A stretch of 50,850 bases of DNA, taken from JBBIKU01 sp037445245 (GTDB lineage Bacteria > Chloroflexota > Anaerolineae > Anaerolineales > Anaerolineaceae). The notes below the pieces were generated by a model. That model was not told the origin of the DNA and searched no databases. It worked only from the letters and a program-made list of their open reading frames with translations. A program made the translations under genes and the position numbers. The DNA is taken from contig JBBIKU010000002.1 in NCBI GenBank assembly GCA_037445245.1, positions 1-50,850 of the forward strand. The letters run 5' to 3'. Below, in pieces: positions 8,226 through 15,251 of the stretch (positions are counted from its first letter, which is position 1; every line of letters begins with the position of its first letter).

Positions 8226-8896
8226 AGATCCTCGCCGTCAGCGACATCGAGCTGGACATCGTCTACAGTCCGAACATTGCCCGTCGATTCGCGGACGTGG
8301 ATGTGGTCATCAGTTGCGGTGATCTGCCCTATTATTATCTGGAATACATTATCAGTTCTCTGGATGTCCCCCTCTATTATGTGCGCGGCAATCATTCCTG
8401 CCCGCTGGAATACAGCGCGACAGGCGTGCGCACATCCCCCTGGGGTGGGATTGATCTACACCTGCGCTGCCGCCGCGATGAGAGCGGGCTGCTGCTTGCC
8501 GGGATAGAGGGGTGTTTGCGATATAATAACGCCCGCTATCAATACACCCAAGCTGAGATGTGGTTTTTTGTCTGGCGCTTGGTGCCGGTTTTGTTGTGGA
8601 ATCGACTGCGGTATGGACGGTTTCTGGATGTGTTTGTGACGCATGCTCCGCCGTGGAAGATACACGATCAGGACGATTTACCCCACCGGGGGCTGAAAGC
8701 CTTCCACTGGTTGGTGCGCGTTTTTCAACCCTACTATCATCTGCACGGGCACGTCCATGTGATCCACCCGCGGACGATCACCGCGACGGTCGTGAACCGC
8801 TCGCGCGTGATCAACACCTACGGCTGCCGGCTGTTGTCGGTCGACTTGCCGCATCTAGCCCCAACCCCGGTTCGTTTGCGGCGGAGGGGTTGCTGA
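8222..8896 (+). CDS. Metallophosphoesterase (calcineurin-like fold) with altered first motif
   Basis: A 224-residue protein of the calcineurin-like phosphoesterase superfamily. Motifs visible in order: SDIE at residues 8-11 (where most family members have DxH), CGDLPYYY (GD motif), RGNHS (GNH), THAPPW, and HGHVHV (GHxH). Replacement of the first-motif His by Glu is unusual and could change the metal or weaken activity. An aromatic insertion follows YNNARYQYTQAE. The start is GTG overlapping the acpS stop. It is likely a cytoplasmic phosphodiesterase or phosphatase; the substrate is unknown. Confidence 0.82.
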   Translation: MKILAVSDIELDIVYSPNIARRFADVDVVISCGDLPYYYLEYIISSLDVPLYYVRGNHSCPLEYSATGVRTSPWGGIDLHLRCRRDESGLLLAGIEGCLRYNNARYQYTQAEMWFFVWRLVPVLLWNRLRYGRFLDVFVTHAPPWKIHDQDDLPHRGLKAFHWLVRVFQPYYHLHGHVHVIHPRTITATVVNRSRVINTYGCRLLSVDLPHLAPTPVRLRRRGC

Positions 8897-8911
8897 AGAG
8901 AAATCGGAAGA

Positions 8912-9937
8912 ATGGCTGAAACAAACGAAATGGATCACGCCGCCAATTACAAGCAGATCGCAGCGATGCATTTCGATGCTGCCCACCGCAAGGGCTTCTG
9001 GCGTTCGGTGTTGAGCTGGATCACCAATACCCAGAACAAATTGCTGCCGTATGATGAAATCCGCAAAATGTTGCCCATGAGCGGGCAGCATTATCTCGGC
9101 ATGCAAGAAATTTCCCTCGATCAGATTGTCGGCAGTGTAGGGCGCTACCGGGATTTCGACCGCGCTTTTTTGCCGGTTCAGACTCGTACGCGGGCGCGTT
9201 GGATGAACATCGACCGGGCGCACCTGGCGAATGTAGCCCTGCCTCCGATCGAGGTGTACAAGATCGGTGCGGTGTACTTTGTCAAAGATGGTAATCACCG
9301 TGTTTCGGTTGCCCGCCAGCGGGGGCAAGCCTACATCGACGCCGAGGTGATTGAAATCGATTCCCCGGTGGAATTAACCCCCGACGTGAATATCGACCAG
9401 TTCATCCGTAGCATCGAGCATGCTGAGTTCCTCAAGCACACCGATCTGAAGAATCTGCGCCCGGAACTGGAGCTTGAATTGTCGCTGCCCGGCGGATACC
9501 AGATCCTGCTCGAGCACATCAATGTGCATCGTTACTTTATGGGTACGCAACGGACGGCTGAGGTCTCCTGGCAGGAGGCGGTCGGCGATTGGATTGACCA
9601 GGTATACCTGCCGATGATCAGGGTCATTCGCGAAAACAAAATCCTCAAGGAATTTCCAGGGCGAACCGAAGCTGATCTGTACCTGTGGATCATCGAGCAC
9701 CTGTGGTACTTACGGGAGCAGTACCACGGAGAGGTGAGCCTAGAAGATGCCGCGACCCACTTTGCCGACGCCTACTCAAAAAATCCATTGCGGCGCATCC
9801 TGAACCTGATCCGCCGCACGGCGCGTTTTATCGTTGAGGAACAGGATCAGGAGGGACCCTCGGATGAAGAGCTGCAAAGGGATCTGCGTTCCGCCGGTTA
9901 TCATTATCCTGAACCCGAAGCGCCCTCCGAAGACTAA
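8912..9937 (+). CDS. ParB/sulfiredoxin-fold domain protein, DUF4032-like
   Basis: A 341-residue protein. Residues about 65-155 resemble a ParB N-terminal or sulfiredoxin-like fold, with the KDGNHRVSVARQRGQAYIDAEVIEI segment typical of the nucleotide-binding loop. The second half (PELELELSLPGGYQILLEHINVHRYFMG, WIDQVYLPMI, FPGRTEADLYLWIIEHL) resembles the DUF4032 proteins of Actinobacteria and Chloroflexota, whose role is not established; this match is from memory. There is no HTH, so chromosome partitioning is not implied. It lies 15 bp after the phosphoesterase and has a weak GGAAG before ATG. The acidic C-terminus overlaps the convergent small gene by 4 bp. Confidence 0.65.
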   Translation: MAETNEMDHAANYKQIAAMHFDAAHRKGFWRSVLSWITNTQNKLLPYDEIRKMLPMSGQHYLGMQEISLDQIVGSVGRYRDFDRAFLPVQTRTRARWMNIDRAHLANVALPPIEVYKIGAVYFVKDGNHRVSVARQRGQAYIDAEVIEIDSPVELTPDVNIDQFIRSIEHAEFLKHTDLKNLRPELELELSLPGGYQILLEHINVHRYFMGTQRTAEVSWQEAVGDWIDQVYLPMIRVIRENKILKEFPGRTEADLYLWIIEHLWYLREQYHGEVSLEDAATHFADAYSKNPLRRILNLIRRTARFIVEEQDQEGPSDEELQRDLRSAGYHYPEPEAPSED

Positions 9938-10191
9938 ACCCGCAGCATATCTGTGAATGTCCCGTTGTTCTCGCTCTTTCCCAGCCAGAGATGATGGGGC
10001 AGCACCAGGCGGCTGGTTTGCACGTCTATGCCGTTGGACTTGACTGTGCTGCCGTTGATCATGCTGGGATGCACAAAGCACAGGTCGGGGCTAGCGCCGT
10101 ACTTTTTGCGGTAATATACGGCAGCCTGACTGATTTTGGTTTGCAGATCGGTTTTTGGGTTGTTGTCGAACCACAACATGCCGGTGCGCAT
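9934..10191 (-). CDS. Small conserved hypothetical protein
   Basis: An 85-residue protein beginning MRTGMLWFDN, with YYRKKYG and LCFVHPSM segments and a mixed alpha/beta character. I recall similar short proteins in Anaerolineae but no assigned function. The start at 10191 is fixed by GGAGG at 10197-10201, five bases upstream; the longer frame to 10203 lies across that site. It has its own strong -35 box and a palindrome over the expected transcription start. It converges with the ParB-like gene, overlapping by 4 bp. Confidence 0.65.
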   Translation of the reverse strand: MRTGMLWFDNNPKTDLQTKISQAAVYYRKKYGASPDLCFVHPSMINGSTVKSNGIDVQTSRLVLPHHLWLGKSENNGTFTDMLRV

Positions 10192-10217
10192 ACCATCCTC
10201 CAAAATAAAACATGTGT

Positions 10218-10237
10218 ACTAGAACATATTATCTAGT
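10218..10237. promoter_or_regulatory. Palindromic operator candidate
   Basis: Arms ACTAGA (10218-10223) and TCTAGT (10232-10237) are perfect inverted repeats around an 8-bp AT-rich core. It overlaps the last bases of the -10 box and the start site of the minus-strand promoter, the classic position for a repressor. The cognate regulator is not identified. Confidence 0.5.
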
Positions 10238-10263
10238 TTATCTGAAAATCCCTTGCCTGTCAA
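10235..10263 (-). promoter_or_regulatory. Promoter of the small conserved gene
   Basis: On the minus strand a perfect -35 box TTGACA (10263-10258) and TAAACT (10240-10235) are spaced 17 bp apart. The transcription start would fall inside the palindrome at 10218-10237. Confidence 0.6.
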
Positions 10264-10287
10264 GCCTTTGGCAGCGGTATGGGCGGA

Positions 10288-10316
10288 TTGTAAGAAGTAG
10301 CGGATTTTGGTAATTT
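10288..10316 (+). promoter_or_regulatory. Candidate promoter of frr-uppS-cdsA-glpX
   Basis: TTGTAA (10288-10293), 17 bp spacer and TAATTT (10311-10316), with an extended TGg just before the -10. It predicts a leader of about 110 nt. Matches are only four of six in each box. Confidence 0.4.
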
Positions 10317-10432
10317 GCGGTATGCTTAAAGTGGGTGCAGCCGTCGCTTGTAGCTCGGTTGGGCTGTGGAGTAGATTTTTCTTCACGCTGGGGGTTGCCC
10401 GGCATGAATTCACGCCGCTCAAGGAGGTTGTG

Positions 10433-10990
10433 GTGATAAAAGATGCCATCAAAGATGCTGAAACCCGTATGAAGGGCGCTCTCCAGGCATTAGAAGATGA
10501 TCTGGCGGGTATTCGTACCGGACGCGCCTCACCGGCTTTGGTGGAACGCCTTCAGGTAGAGTACTACGGCACCCCTACTGCCCTGGTTCAGCTTGCCAGC
10601 ATCAGCGTCCCCGAGGCGCGCGTATTGATGATTCGTCCTTTTGATCCGCAATCCCTGCGCGCTATCGAGCGGGCGATCATGGCGTCCGAACTGGGATTGA
10701 CGCCCAACAACGACGGAAAAGCCATCCGGCTCAACTTGCCGATGCTGACCGAAGAGCGTCGTCGTGAACTGGTGAAACTGGTTAACAACCGGGTTGAAGA
10801 GGCGCGTGTCGCTGTCCGCAACATCCGCCGCGATCTGATCAAAGCCCTGCGCGAATTCGAAAACGAAAAGTTGATCTCTGAAGATGAACTGAAGGAAGGT
10901 GAAGATCAGCTTCAAAAACTTACCGATCGCTGGATTCAGCAATTGGACGAGGTCGGTGATCGCAAACAAAAAGAAATTATGGAAGTATAG
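10433..10990 (+). CDS. frr: Ribosome recycling factor
   Basis: A 185-residue RRF, the usual length. It splits post-termination ribosomes together with EF-G. Signatures include RTGRASPALVERLQVEYYGTPT, the VPEARVLMIRPFDPQSL segment, and LTEERRRELVKLVNNRVEEARVAVRNIRRD in the three-helix bundle. The start is a GTG at 10433 five bases after AAGGAGG; a second GTG three bases upstream is too close to that site. The upstream open frame has no homology. The usual neighbours pyrH and tsf are absent; frr here leads into uppS and cdsA, a conserved downstream order. Confidence 0.95.
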   Translation: MIKDAIKDAETRMKGALQALEDDLAGIRTGRASPALVERLQVEYYGTPTALVQLASISVPEARVLMIRPFDPQSLRAIERAIMASELGLTPNNDGKAIRLNLPMLTEERRRELVKLVNNRVEEARVAVRNIRRDLIKALREFENEKLISEDELKEGEDQLQKLTDRWIQQLDEVGDRKQKEIMEV

Positions 10991-11006
10991 GCAAACTGGT
11001 CAACGT

Positions 11007-11759
11007 ATGACTGTTGAGGCTTCTCCTCCATCGACACTTAAAATCCCCACCCATGTTGCCATCATCATGGATGGCAACGGTCGTTGGGCGACGGCGCGGG
11101 GTTTGCCGCGCGTCGCCGGACATCGCGCCGGAACAGAGAACTTGCGAGAGATCATCCGCGCCGCTGTTGAAATCGGAATCAAATACCTCACCATTTACGC
11201 CTTCTCCACCGAGAACTGGGCTCGACCGAAAGAAGAAATTCACGGCTTGATGAACATCCTGGCGGAGGTGATCGACCGCGAGTTGCAGGAATTGCACAAG
11301 GAGGGGGTGCAATTGCGCCACCTGGGGCATTTGGAAGGTTTGAAACCGGCTCTGCGACGCAAGGTGCTTGATGCCGTTGCGTTGACCAAGAACAACGACC
11401 GCCTGATTCTGAATGTGGCGTTTAATTACGGCGGCAGGGATGAGATCGTCTGTGCCGTGCGCAGCATCATCCGCAAAGGATTGAAGCCGGAGGAGATCAC
11501 CGAGGAGACTTTTTGTGAACACCTCTTTACTGCCGGCTTGCCGGATCCGGACCTGATCATTCGCACCTCAGGCGAACTGCGCATCAGTAATTTCCTCATA
11601 TGGCAGGCAGCTTATTCCGAGTGGCACATAACGCCCACCCTCTGGCCAGATTTTGGCAAAGAAGATTTACGAAAAGCCGTCGAGGAGTTTTCCTCGCGCG
11701 AGCGACGCTTTGGCAGGATTGCTGGTTGTGTGGCGGGGGATGTGCCCGATGCTGGCTAA
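11007..11759 (+). CDS. uppS: Undecaprenyl (di-trans,poly-cis) diphosphate synthase
   Basis: A 250-residue cis-prenyltransferase that builds the C55 lipid carrier for peptidoglycan and other envelope glycans. Seen: AIIMDGNGRWATARG (catalytic Asp, diphosphate-binding loop), GHRAG, YAFSTENWARP, FNYGGRDEI and the C-terminal PDPDLIIRTSGELRISNFLIWQAAYSE signature. The ATG at 11007 gives the family length; the site before it is weak. It lies 16 bp after frr, and its end overlaps cdsA by 11 bp. Confidence 0.95.
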   Translation: MTVEASPPSTLKIPTHVAIIMDGNGRWATARGLPRVAGHRAGTENLREIIRAAVEIGIKYLTIYAFSTENWARPKEEIHGLMNILAEVIDRELQELHKEGVQLRHLGHLEGLKPALRRKVLDAVALTKNNDRLILNVAFNYGGRDEIVCAVRSIIRKGLKPEEITEETFCEHLFTAGLPDPDLIIRTSGELRISNFLIWQAAYSEWHITPTLWPDFGKEDLRKAVEEFSSRERRFGRIAGCVAGDVPDAG

Positions 11760-12558
11760 GCGCCTCATTGTCAACATTTTTCTGGTACCGATTTTCGCCA
11801 GTCTGATCGCCTGGAGCGGCTGGCTGTATGCCCTGTTCATCGCCGTGATCCTCGGCATCGCTGCCTGGGAATACACCTGCCTTTTCACCTCCGGTGGCTT
11901 TCGACCTGCGGGCGCGGTGATCGTTGCCGGCGTGACGCTTTTGACGCTGGGACGCGCCTGGCAGGGTTTTATATTTTCCGATGTGCTGCTGGCGATGTGC
12001 GTGATCATCGCCATGGCGGTGCACGTGGTCGACTATGAGCGCGGCTGCCAAAACGCCGCCACCAACTTCGGGATCACCTTGGGTGGCATTCTTTATCTTG
12101 GCTGGCTGGGACCTTACCTGATCTCGCTGCGTCACATACCGGACGGTCAATGGTGGCTGCTGCTGGCATTGCCTGCCATCTGGATTGCCGACGCCGGCGC
12201 TTACATCTTCGGCAAACGGTTTGGTCGGCACAAAATGGCGCCGCGCGTCAGCCCCGGCAAAACCTGGGAGGGTTACTTTGGGGGCATTCTCAGCGGTTGC
12301 GCCGGAGCGGTTCTCCTGGCTTGTTTGTGGAATCTGGCGGCACCCGTGGTTACTCCCTCCAAAGGTTTGGTGATCGGCTTGACTTTATCGGTGTTGGCAC
12401 CCTTGGGAGATCTGGGTGAAAGCATGCTCAAACGACAATTTGGGGTCAAGGATTCCAGTAACCTGCTGCCGGGGCATGGTGGCATGCTCGATCGCATCGA
12501 CACCTGGATCTGGGCGGCAGTTTTGGGGTATTACCTCGTTACCTGGTTGTGGCTGTAA
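11749..12558 (+). CDS. cdsA: Phosphatidate cytidylyltransferase (CDP-diglyceride synthase)
   Basis: A 269-residue integral membrane enzyme that makes CDP-diacylglycerol from phosphatidate and CTP, the branch point for phospholipids. About seven hydrophobic segments are visible. The C-terminal signature is intact: PLGDLGESMLKRQFGVKD followed by PGHGGMLDRID, with the metal-binding Asp residues. SPGKTWEG precedes it. Two in-frame ATGs (11740, 11749) are possible; 11749 has better spacing from the GGGGGA at 11735-11740. It overlaps uppS, so the pair is co-translated. Confidence 0.93.
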   Translation: MLAKRLIVNIFLVPIFASLIAWSGWLYALFIAVILGIAAWEYTCLFTSGGFRPAGAVIVAGVTLLTLGRAWQGFIFSDVLLAMCVIIAMAVHVVDYERGCQNAATNFGITLGGILYLGWLGPYLISLRHIPDGQWWLLLALPAIWIADAGAYIFGKRFGRHKMAPRVSPGKTWEGYFGGILSGCAGAVLLACLWNLAAPVVTPSKGLVIGLTLSVLAPLGDLGESMLKRQFGVKDSSNLLPGHGGMLDRIDTWIWAAVLGYYLVTWLWL

Positions 12559-12581
12559 CGCACCTTTTACGGAGGAGGATT

Positions 12582-13568
12582 ATGGATAATACCCGACCGA
12601 CTCGTAATCTGGCGCTGGAACTGGTGCGGGTCACCGAAGCTGCGGCGCTGGCTTCGGGTCGCTACATGGGGCGCGGTGACAAGGAACTCGCCGACCGGGC
12701 GGCAGTCGAAGCCATGCGTTTGGTGATGAACACCATCCGCATGGATGGCGTAATCGTCATCGGTGAAGGCGAGAAAGACCAGGCGCCCATGTTCAGCCGC
12801 GGTGAGCGTTTGGGCACCGGCGATCCGCCGGTGGTGGATATCGCTGTCGACCCTATCGACGGAACGCGCCTATTCACGCTGGGTTTGCCCAACGCCATTA
12901 GCGCCGTGGCACTATCGCCGCGAGGCACCATGTTTGATCCGGGTCCTTTTATGTACATGAACAAGATCGCCGTCGGTCCTCAGGCGCGTGATGCCATCGA
13001 TATTCGGGCGCCGGTGAAGGAGAATCTACGCCGGGTGGCTGCCGCCAAGGGCGAAGATATCCAGGACTTGACGGTGGTCATTCTCGACCGCTCGCGCCAT
13101 GAGGAATTAATTGCCGAGGTGCGGCGCTGCGGAGCGCGCATCCGCTTAATCCCGGATGGGGACGTGGCAGGGGCGGTGATGACCGCCATGCCCAACTCGG
13201 GCATCGATTTGTTGATGGGCATTGGCGGCACGCCGGAGGCGGTGCTGGCAGCCTGCGCTTTGCGTGCCATGGGCGGCAACATACACGGCATACTTTATCC
13301 CCGCAATGATAAGGAAGCCCGCCAGGGGCGCGAATTGGGTTATGACCTTACCAAAGTGCTGTGCATGGATGATCTGGTCTCGTCGGACGACGTGTTTTTT
13401 GCCGCCACCGGATTGACCAACGGCGACCTGCTGCTGGGGGTGGATTACTTTGCCGAAGGCGCTCACACCCACAGCCTGGTGGTGCGCGGGCTTACCGGCA
13501 CCATCCGCCGCATTGATTCCACTCACCGTCTGTCCAAACTATCGCACATCAGTGCTTTGCAGTATTGA
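12582..13568 (+). CDS. glpX: Fructose-1,6-bisphosphatase, class II (GlpX type)
   Basis: A 328-residue class II FBPase that dephosphorylates fructose 1,6-bisphosphate in gluconeogenesis. Signatures: VIGEGEKDQAPMF, the metal-binding VDPIDGTRLFTLGLPNA (family Asp-Pro-x-Asp-Gly-Thr), PDGDVAGAVMTAMP and LMGIGGTPEAVLAACALRAMGG. The ATG at 12582 follows GGAGGAGG (12571-12578) closely. It is the last gene of the frr operon and is followed by two strong hairpins before a convergent gene. Confidence 0.94.
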   Translation: MDNTRPTRNLALELVRVTEAAALASGRYMGRGDKELADRAAVEAMRLVMNTIRMDGVIVIGEGEKDQAPMFSRGERLGTGDPPVVDIAVDPIDGTRLFTLGLPNAISAVALSPRGTMFDPGPFMYMNKIAVGPQARDAIDIRAPVKENLRRVAAAKGEDIQDLTVVILDRSRHEELIAEVRRCGARIRLIPDGDVAGAVMTAMPNSGIDLLMGIGGTPEAVLAACALRAMGGNIHGILYPRNDKEARQGRELGYDLTKVLCMDDLVSSDDVFFAATGLTNGDLLLGVDYFAEGAHTHSLVVRGLTGTIRRIDSTHRLSKLSHISALQY

Positions 13569-13609
13569 GCCAAATCTCCAGCCACCCAGCCATTGCGACA
13601 GAATCAATC

Positions 13610-13677
13610 GCCCTCCCGCAGATCTTACCGGCGGGAGGGCATAGGCTGGTGGGGTACGCCGGGTGTCACAACCCGGC
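13610..13677. terminator. Paired hairpins between convergent genes
   Basis: The first stem is ten perfect base pairs, GCCCTCCCGC (13610-13619) with GCGGGAGGGC (13631-13640). The second is GCCGGGT (13658-13664) with ACCCGGC (13671-13677). Neither has a T-run, but the position between glpX and the convergent SIMPL gene suggests a bidirectional terminator or an mRNA 3' stabiliser. Confidence 0.55.
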
Positions 13678-13687
13678 AGGGCTGGTC

Positions 13688-14410
13688 TTACCGGATGGCG
13701 AAGGTCATATCGGCGTTGACGGTCAGAACCATCTGTCCAGAAGCAAATGGCACTTCGGCGCTCGCCGCCATCCCGCCATAGCCTTTGGTGTCGTAGAAGG
13801 GAACCGGCGGGCTGGTGGTGTAGGCGTTGACCGTGATCAATTTGCCAAGCTCGACGCCAGCGAGGGTGGCAATTTCCTGGGCATTGGCGCGGGCGTTCTC
13901 AATTGCCAGGCGGCGGGCTTGCGAGATCGCTTCAGCTTTATCCTGGATATCGAAGCTCACGCCGTAAATGCTGTTGGCGCCGGCGCTCACGACCGCATCC
14001 AATAGTTCGCCCATCTTTTGCAGCTCGCGCACGGTGACAAAGACGGTGTTATTGACCACGTATTCGGTCTCACCAGGTTCGCCCATCGGTCCGTATTGAA
14101 CCTGAGGGTGGACGTTGAAGGCGCTGGTTTGGATGTCCTTGGGGTCGACGCCCAGCTTTTCGAGTGCCTCGGCAACCGCTTTTGCCTGGGCGTTGTTGCG
14201 GGTGAGCGCCGTGGCTACATTTTCAGAGCGGCTTTCTACCCCGATGGAAATGTAGGCGATATCGGGGGTGAGATAGACCTGCCCGCTGCCGGAAGCCGAT
14301 ATCTGGCGAGGCAGCGGCTGGACGCCGCCCAGAGCCGGCGCTGCCGAACAACCAGCCAGGACTACCAATAAGAGAATGCTGGCGAAAATCCATAAGGTTT
14401 TGAGTTTCAT
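13688..14410 (-). CDS. SIMPL domain (DUF541) lipoprotein
   Basis: A 240-residue lipoprotein. A positively charged start, hydrophobic core and lipobox LAGC at residues 17-20 predict anchoring at the outer face of the membrane. The rest is a SIMPL/DUF541 domain: ISASGSGQVYLTPDIAYISIGVES at the start, and NARANAQEIATLAGVELGKLI near the end. Such proteins (for example BP26, YggE) form ring-like assemblies, with a role in stress protection suggested. The ATG has GGAG upstream. It converges on glpX. Confidence 0.9.
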   Translation of the reverse strand: MKLKTLWIFASILLLVVLAGCSAAPALGGVQPLPRQISASGSGQVYLTPDIAYISIGVESRSENVATALTRNNAQAKAVAEALEKLGVDPKDIQTSAFNVHPQVQYGPMGEPGETEYVVNNTVFVTVRELQKMGELLDAVVSAGANSIYGVSFDIQDKAEAISQARRLAIENARANAQEIATLAGVELGKLITVNAYTTSPPVPFYDTKGYGGMAASAEVPFASGQMVLTVNADMTFAIR

Positions 14411-14508
14411 GGTTGCTCTCCTGTGGAGTTAGATTATATCAAGCTAATCCAGAGACGCAATCGGCTGAAAAAAAGTTCCCCGATTTCAAGATTATTAGGG
14501 GGTGCATT

Positions 14509-14967
14509 TCACTTTTTCGGTCGACACAGCCCTAGCACGGTCGCTTTGCCCACCGATTGCGAAAGGGTGCTGCCGCCCAGGCGCGATTTGATTTCGGCGA
14601 TGTGCAGGGCAACCGTGCGCGGGTGCAATTTCAGCTGCCTGGCGATCTCTTTGATCGTCAGCCCTTCCGAGAGGAATTGAACGATCTGGCGCTGGCGCGG
14701 GCTGAGATTCAGGGTTAAGTTGGCGGACGCAAAGCGGGGCGCTTGCTGGCGGGATGACGGATGCGGCATGACAACCACCAACCCGCCGCGGCGAAAGGCG
14801 CGCCAGCGGGCAACTTCGCCCGGCTGGGTGGTGGGTAAGAGGTGGTCGTAGGGTGGCGCAGGCATCCACTCGCCGGCGCGGATGGCTTCTATGAGCTGAT
14901 CAGCCTTGAGTGGGCTGTGGAGCAGCAAAATATCGTGATCGTTGAGCAGCAAGAGCAGCCAGGTCAA
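14509..14967 (-). CDS. Response-regulator-like protein with LuxR-type HTH
   Basis: A 152-residue protein. The C-terminal half is a LuxR/GerE helix-turn-helix: LSPRQRQIVQFLSEGLTIKEIARQLKLHPRTVALHIAEIKSRL. The N-terminal half, with LLLLNDHDILLLHSPLKADQLIEAIRAGEW, looks like a shortened or degenerate receiver-type fold without a clear phosphorylatable Asp. The start is a TTG at 14967 with GGGAGG four to five bases upstream. The longer frame to 15225 overlaps a consensus promoter and is rejected. It probably regulates transcription; the target is unknown, though the WD40 lipoprotein is divergent. Confidence 0.72.
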   Translation of the reverse strand: MTWLLLLLNDHDILLLHSPLKADQLIEAIRAGEWMPAPPYDHLLPTTQPGEVARWRAFRRGGLVVVMPHPSSRQQAPRFASANLTLNLSPRQRQIVQFLSEGLTIKEIARQLKLHPRTVALHIAEIKSRLGGSTLSQSVGKATVLGLCRPKK

Positions 14968-14998
14968 GCCACCTCCCTGATAGAATATAATTTCTATG

Positions 14999-15027
14999 AT
15001 TATCCAATATTTGCAGCCGCTTGTCAA
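14999..15027 (-). promoter_or_regulatory. Consensus promoter of the LuxR-type gene
   Basis: On the minus strand TTGACA (15027-15022), 17 bp, GATAAT (15004-14999). The start near 14992 gives a 25-nt leader containing the GGGAGG site. This supports the TTG start at 14967. Confidence 0.75.
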
Positions 15028-15062
15028 GGGCGAAGTGGTCAAACCGCAAAGGGGGTATGGTA

Positions 15063-15071
15063 TGATACTGA
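15063..15071 (+). promoter_or_regulatory. Extended -10 candidate upstream of the WD40 lipoprotein gene
   Basis: The plus strand around here reads TGgTATGAT, an extended -10 box, about 180 bp upstream of the lipoprotein start. No standard -35 at 17 bp. The rest of 15072-15251 shows no other gene. Confidence 0.3.
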
Positions 15072-15251
15072 TATTGTGGTCAATCTCACTACAATTGGTG
15101 GTCGGGTCTACCGCTGCACACCCTTTCTGTCGGAAGATCACGGTTTGGAAAGGATTCACTGCGACACCGAGCGCCTCACGATCGACAACTTGACCGCTAG
15201 GGTGCAATGTCAGCGGCTGCTGCAAGGCTGGTCGTGCGTATGGGGCATAAA

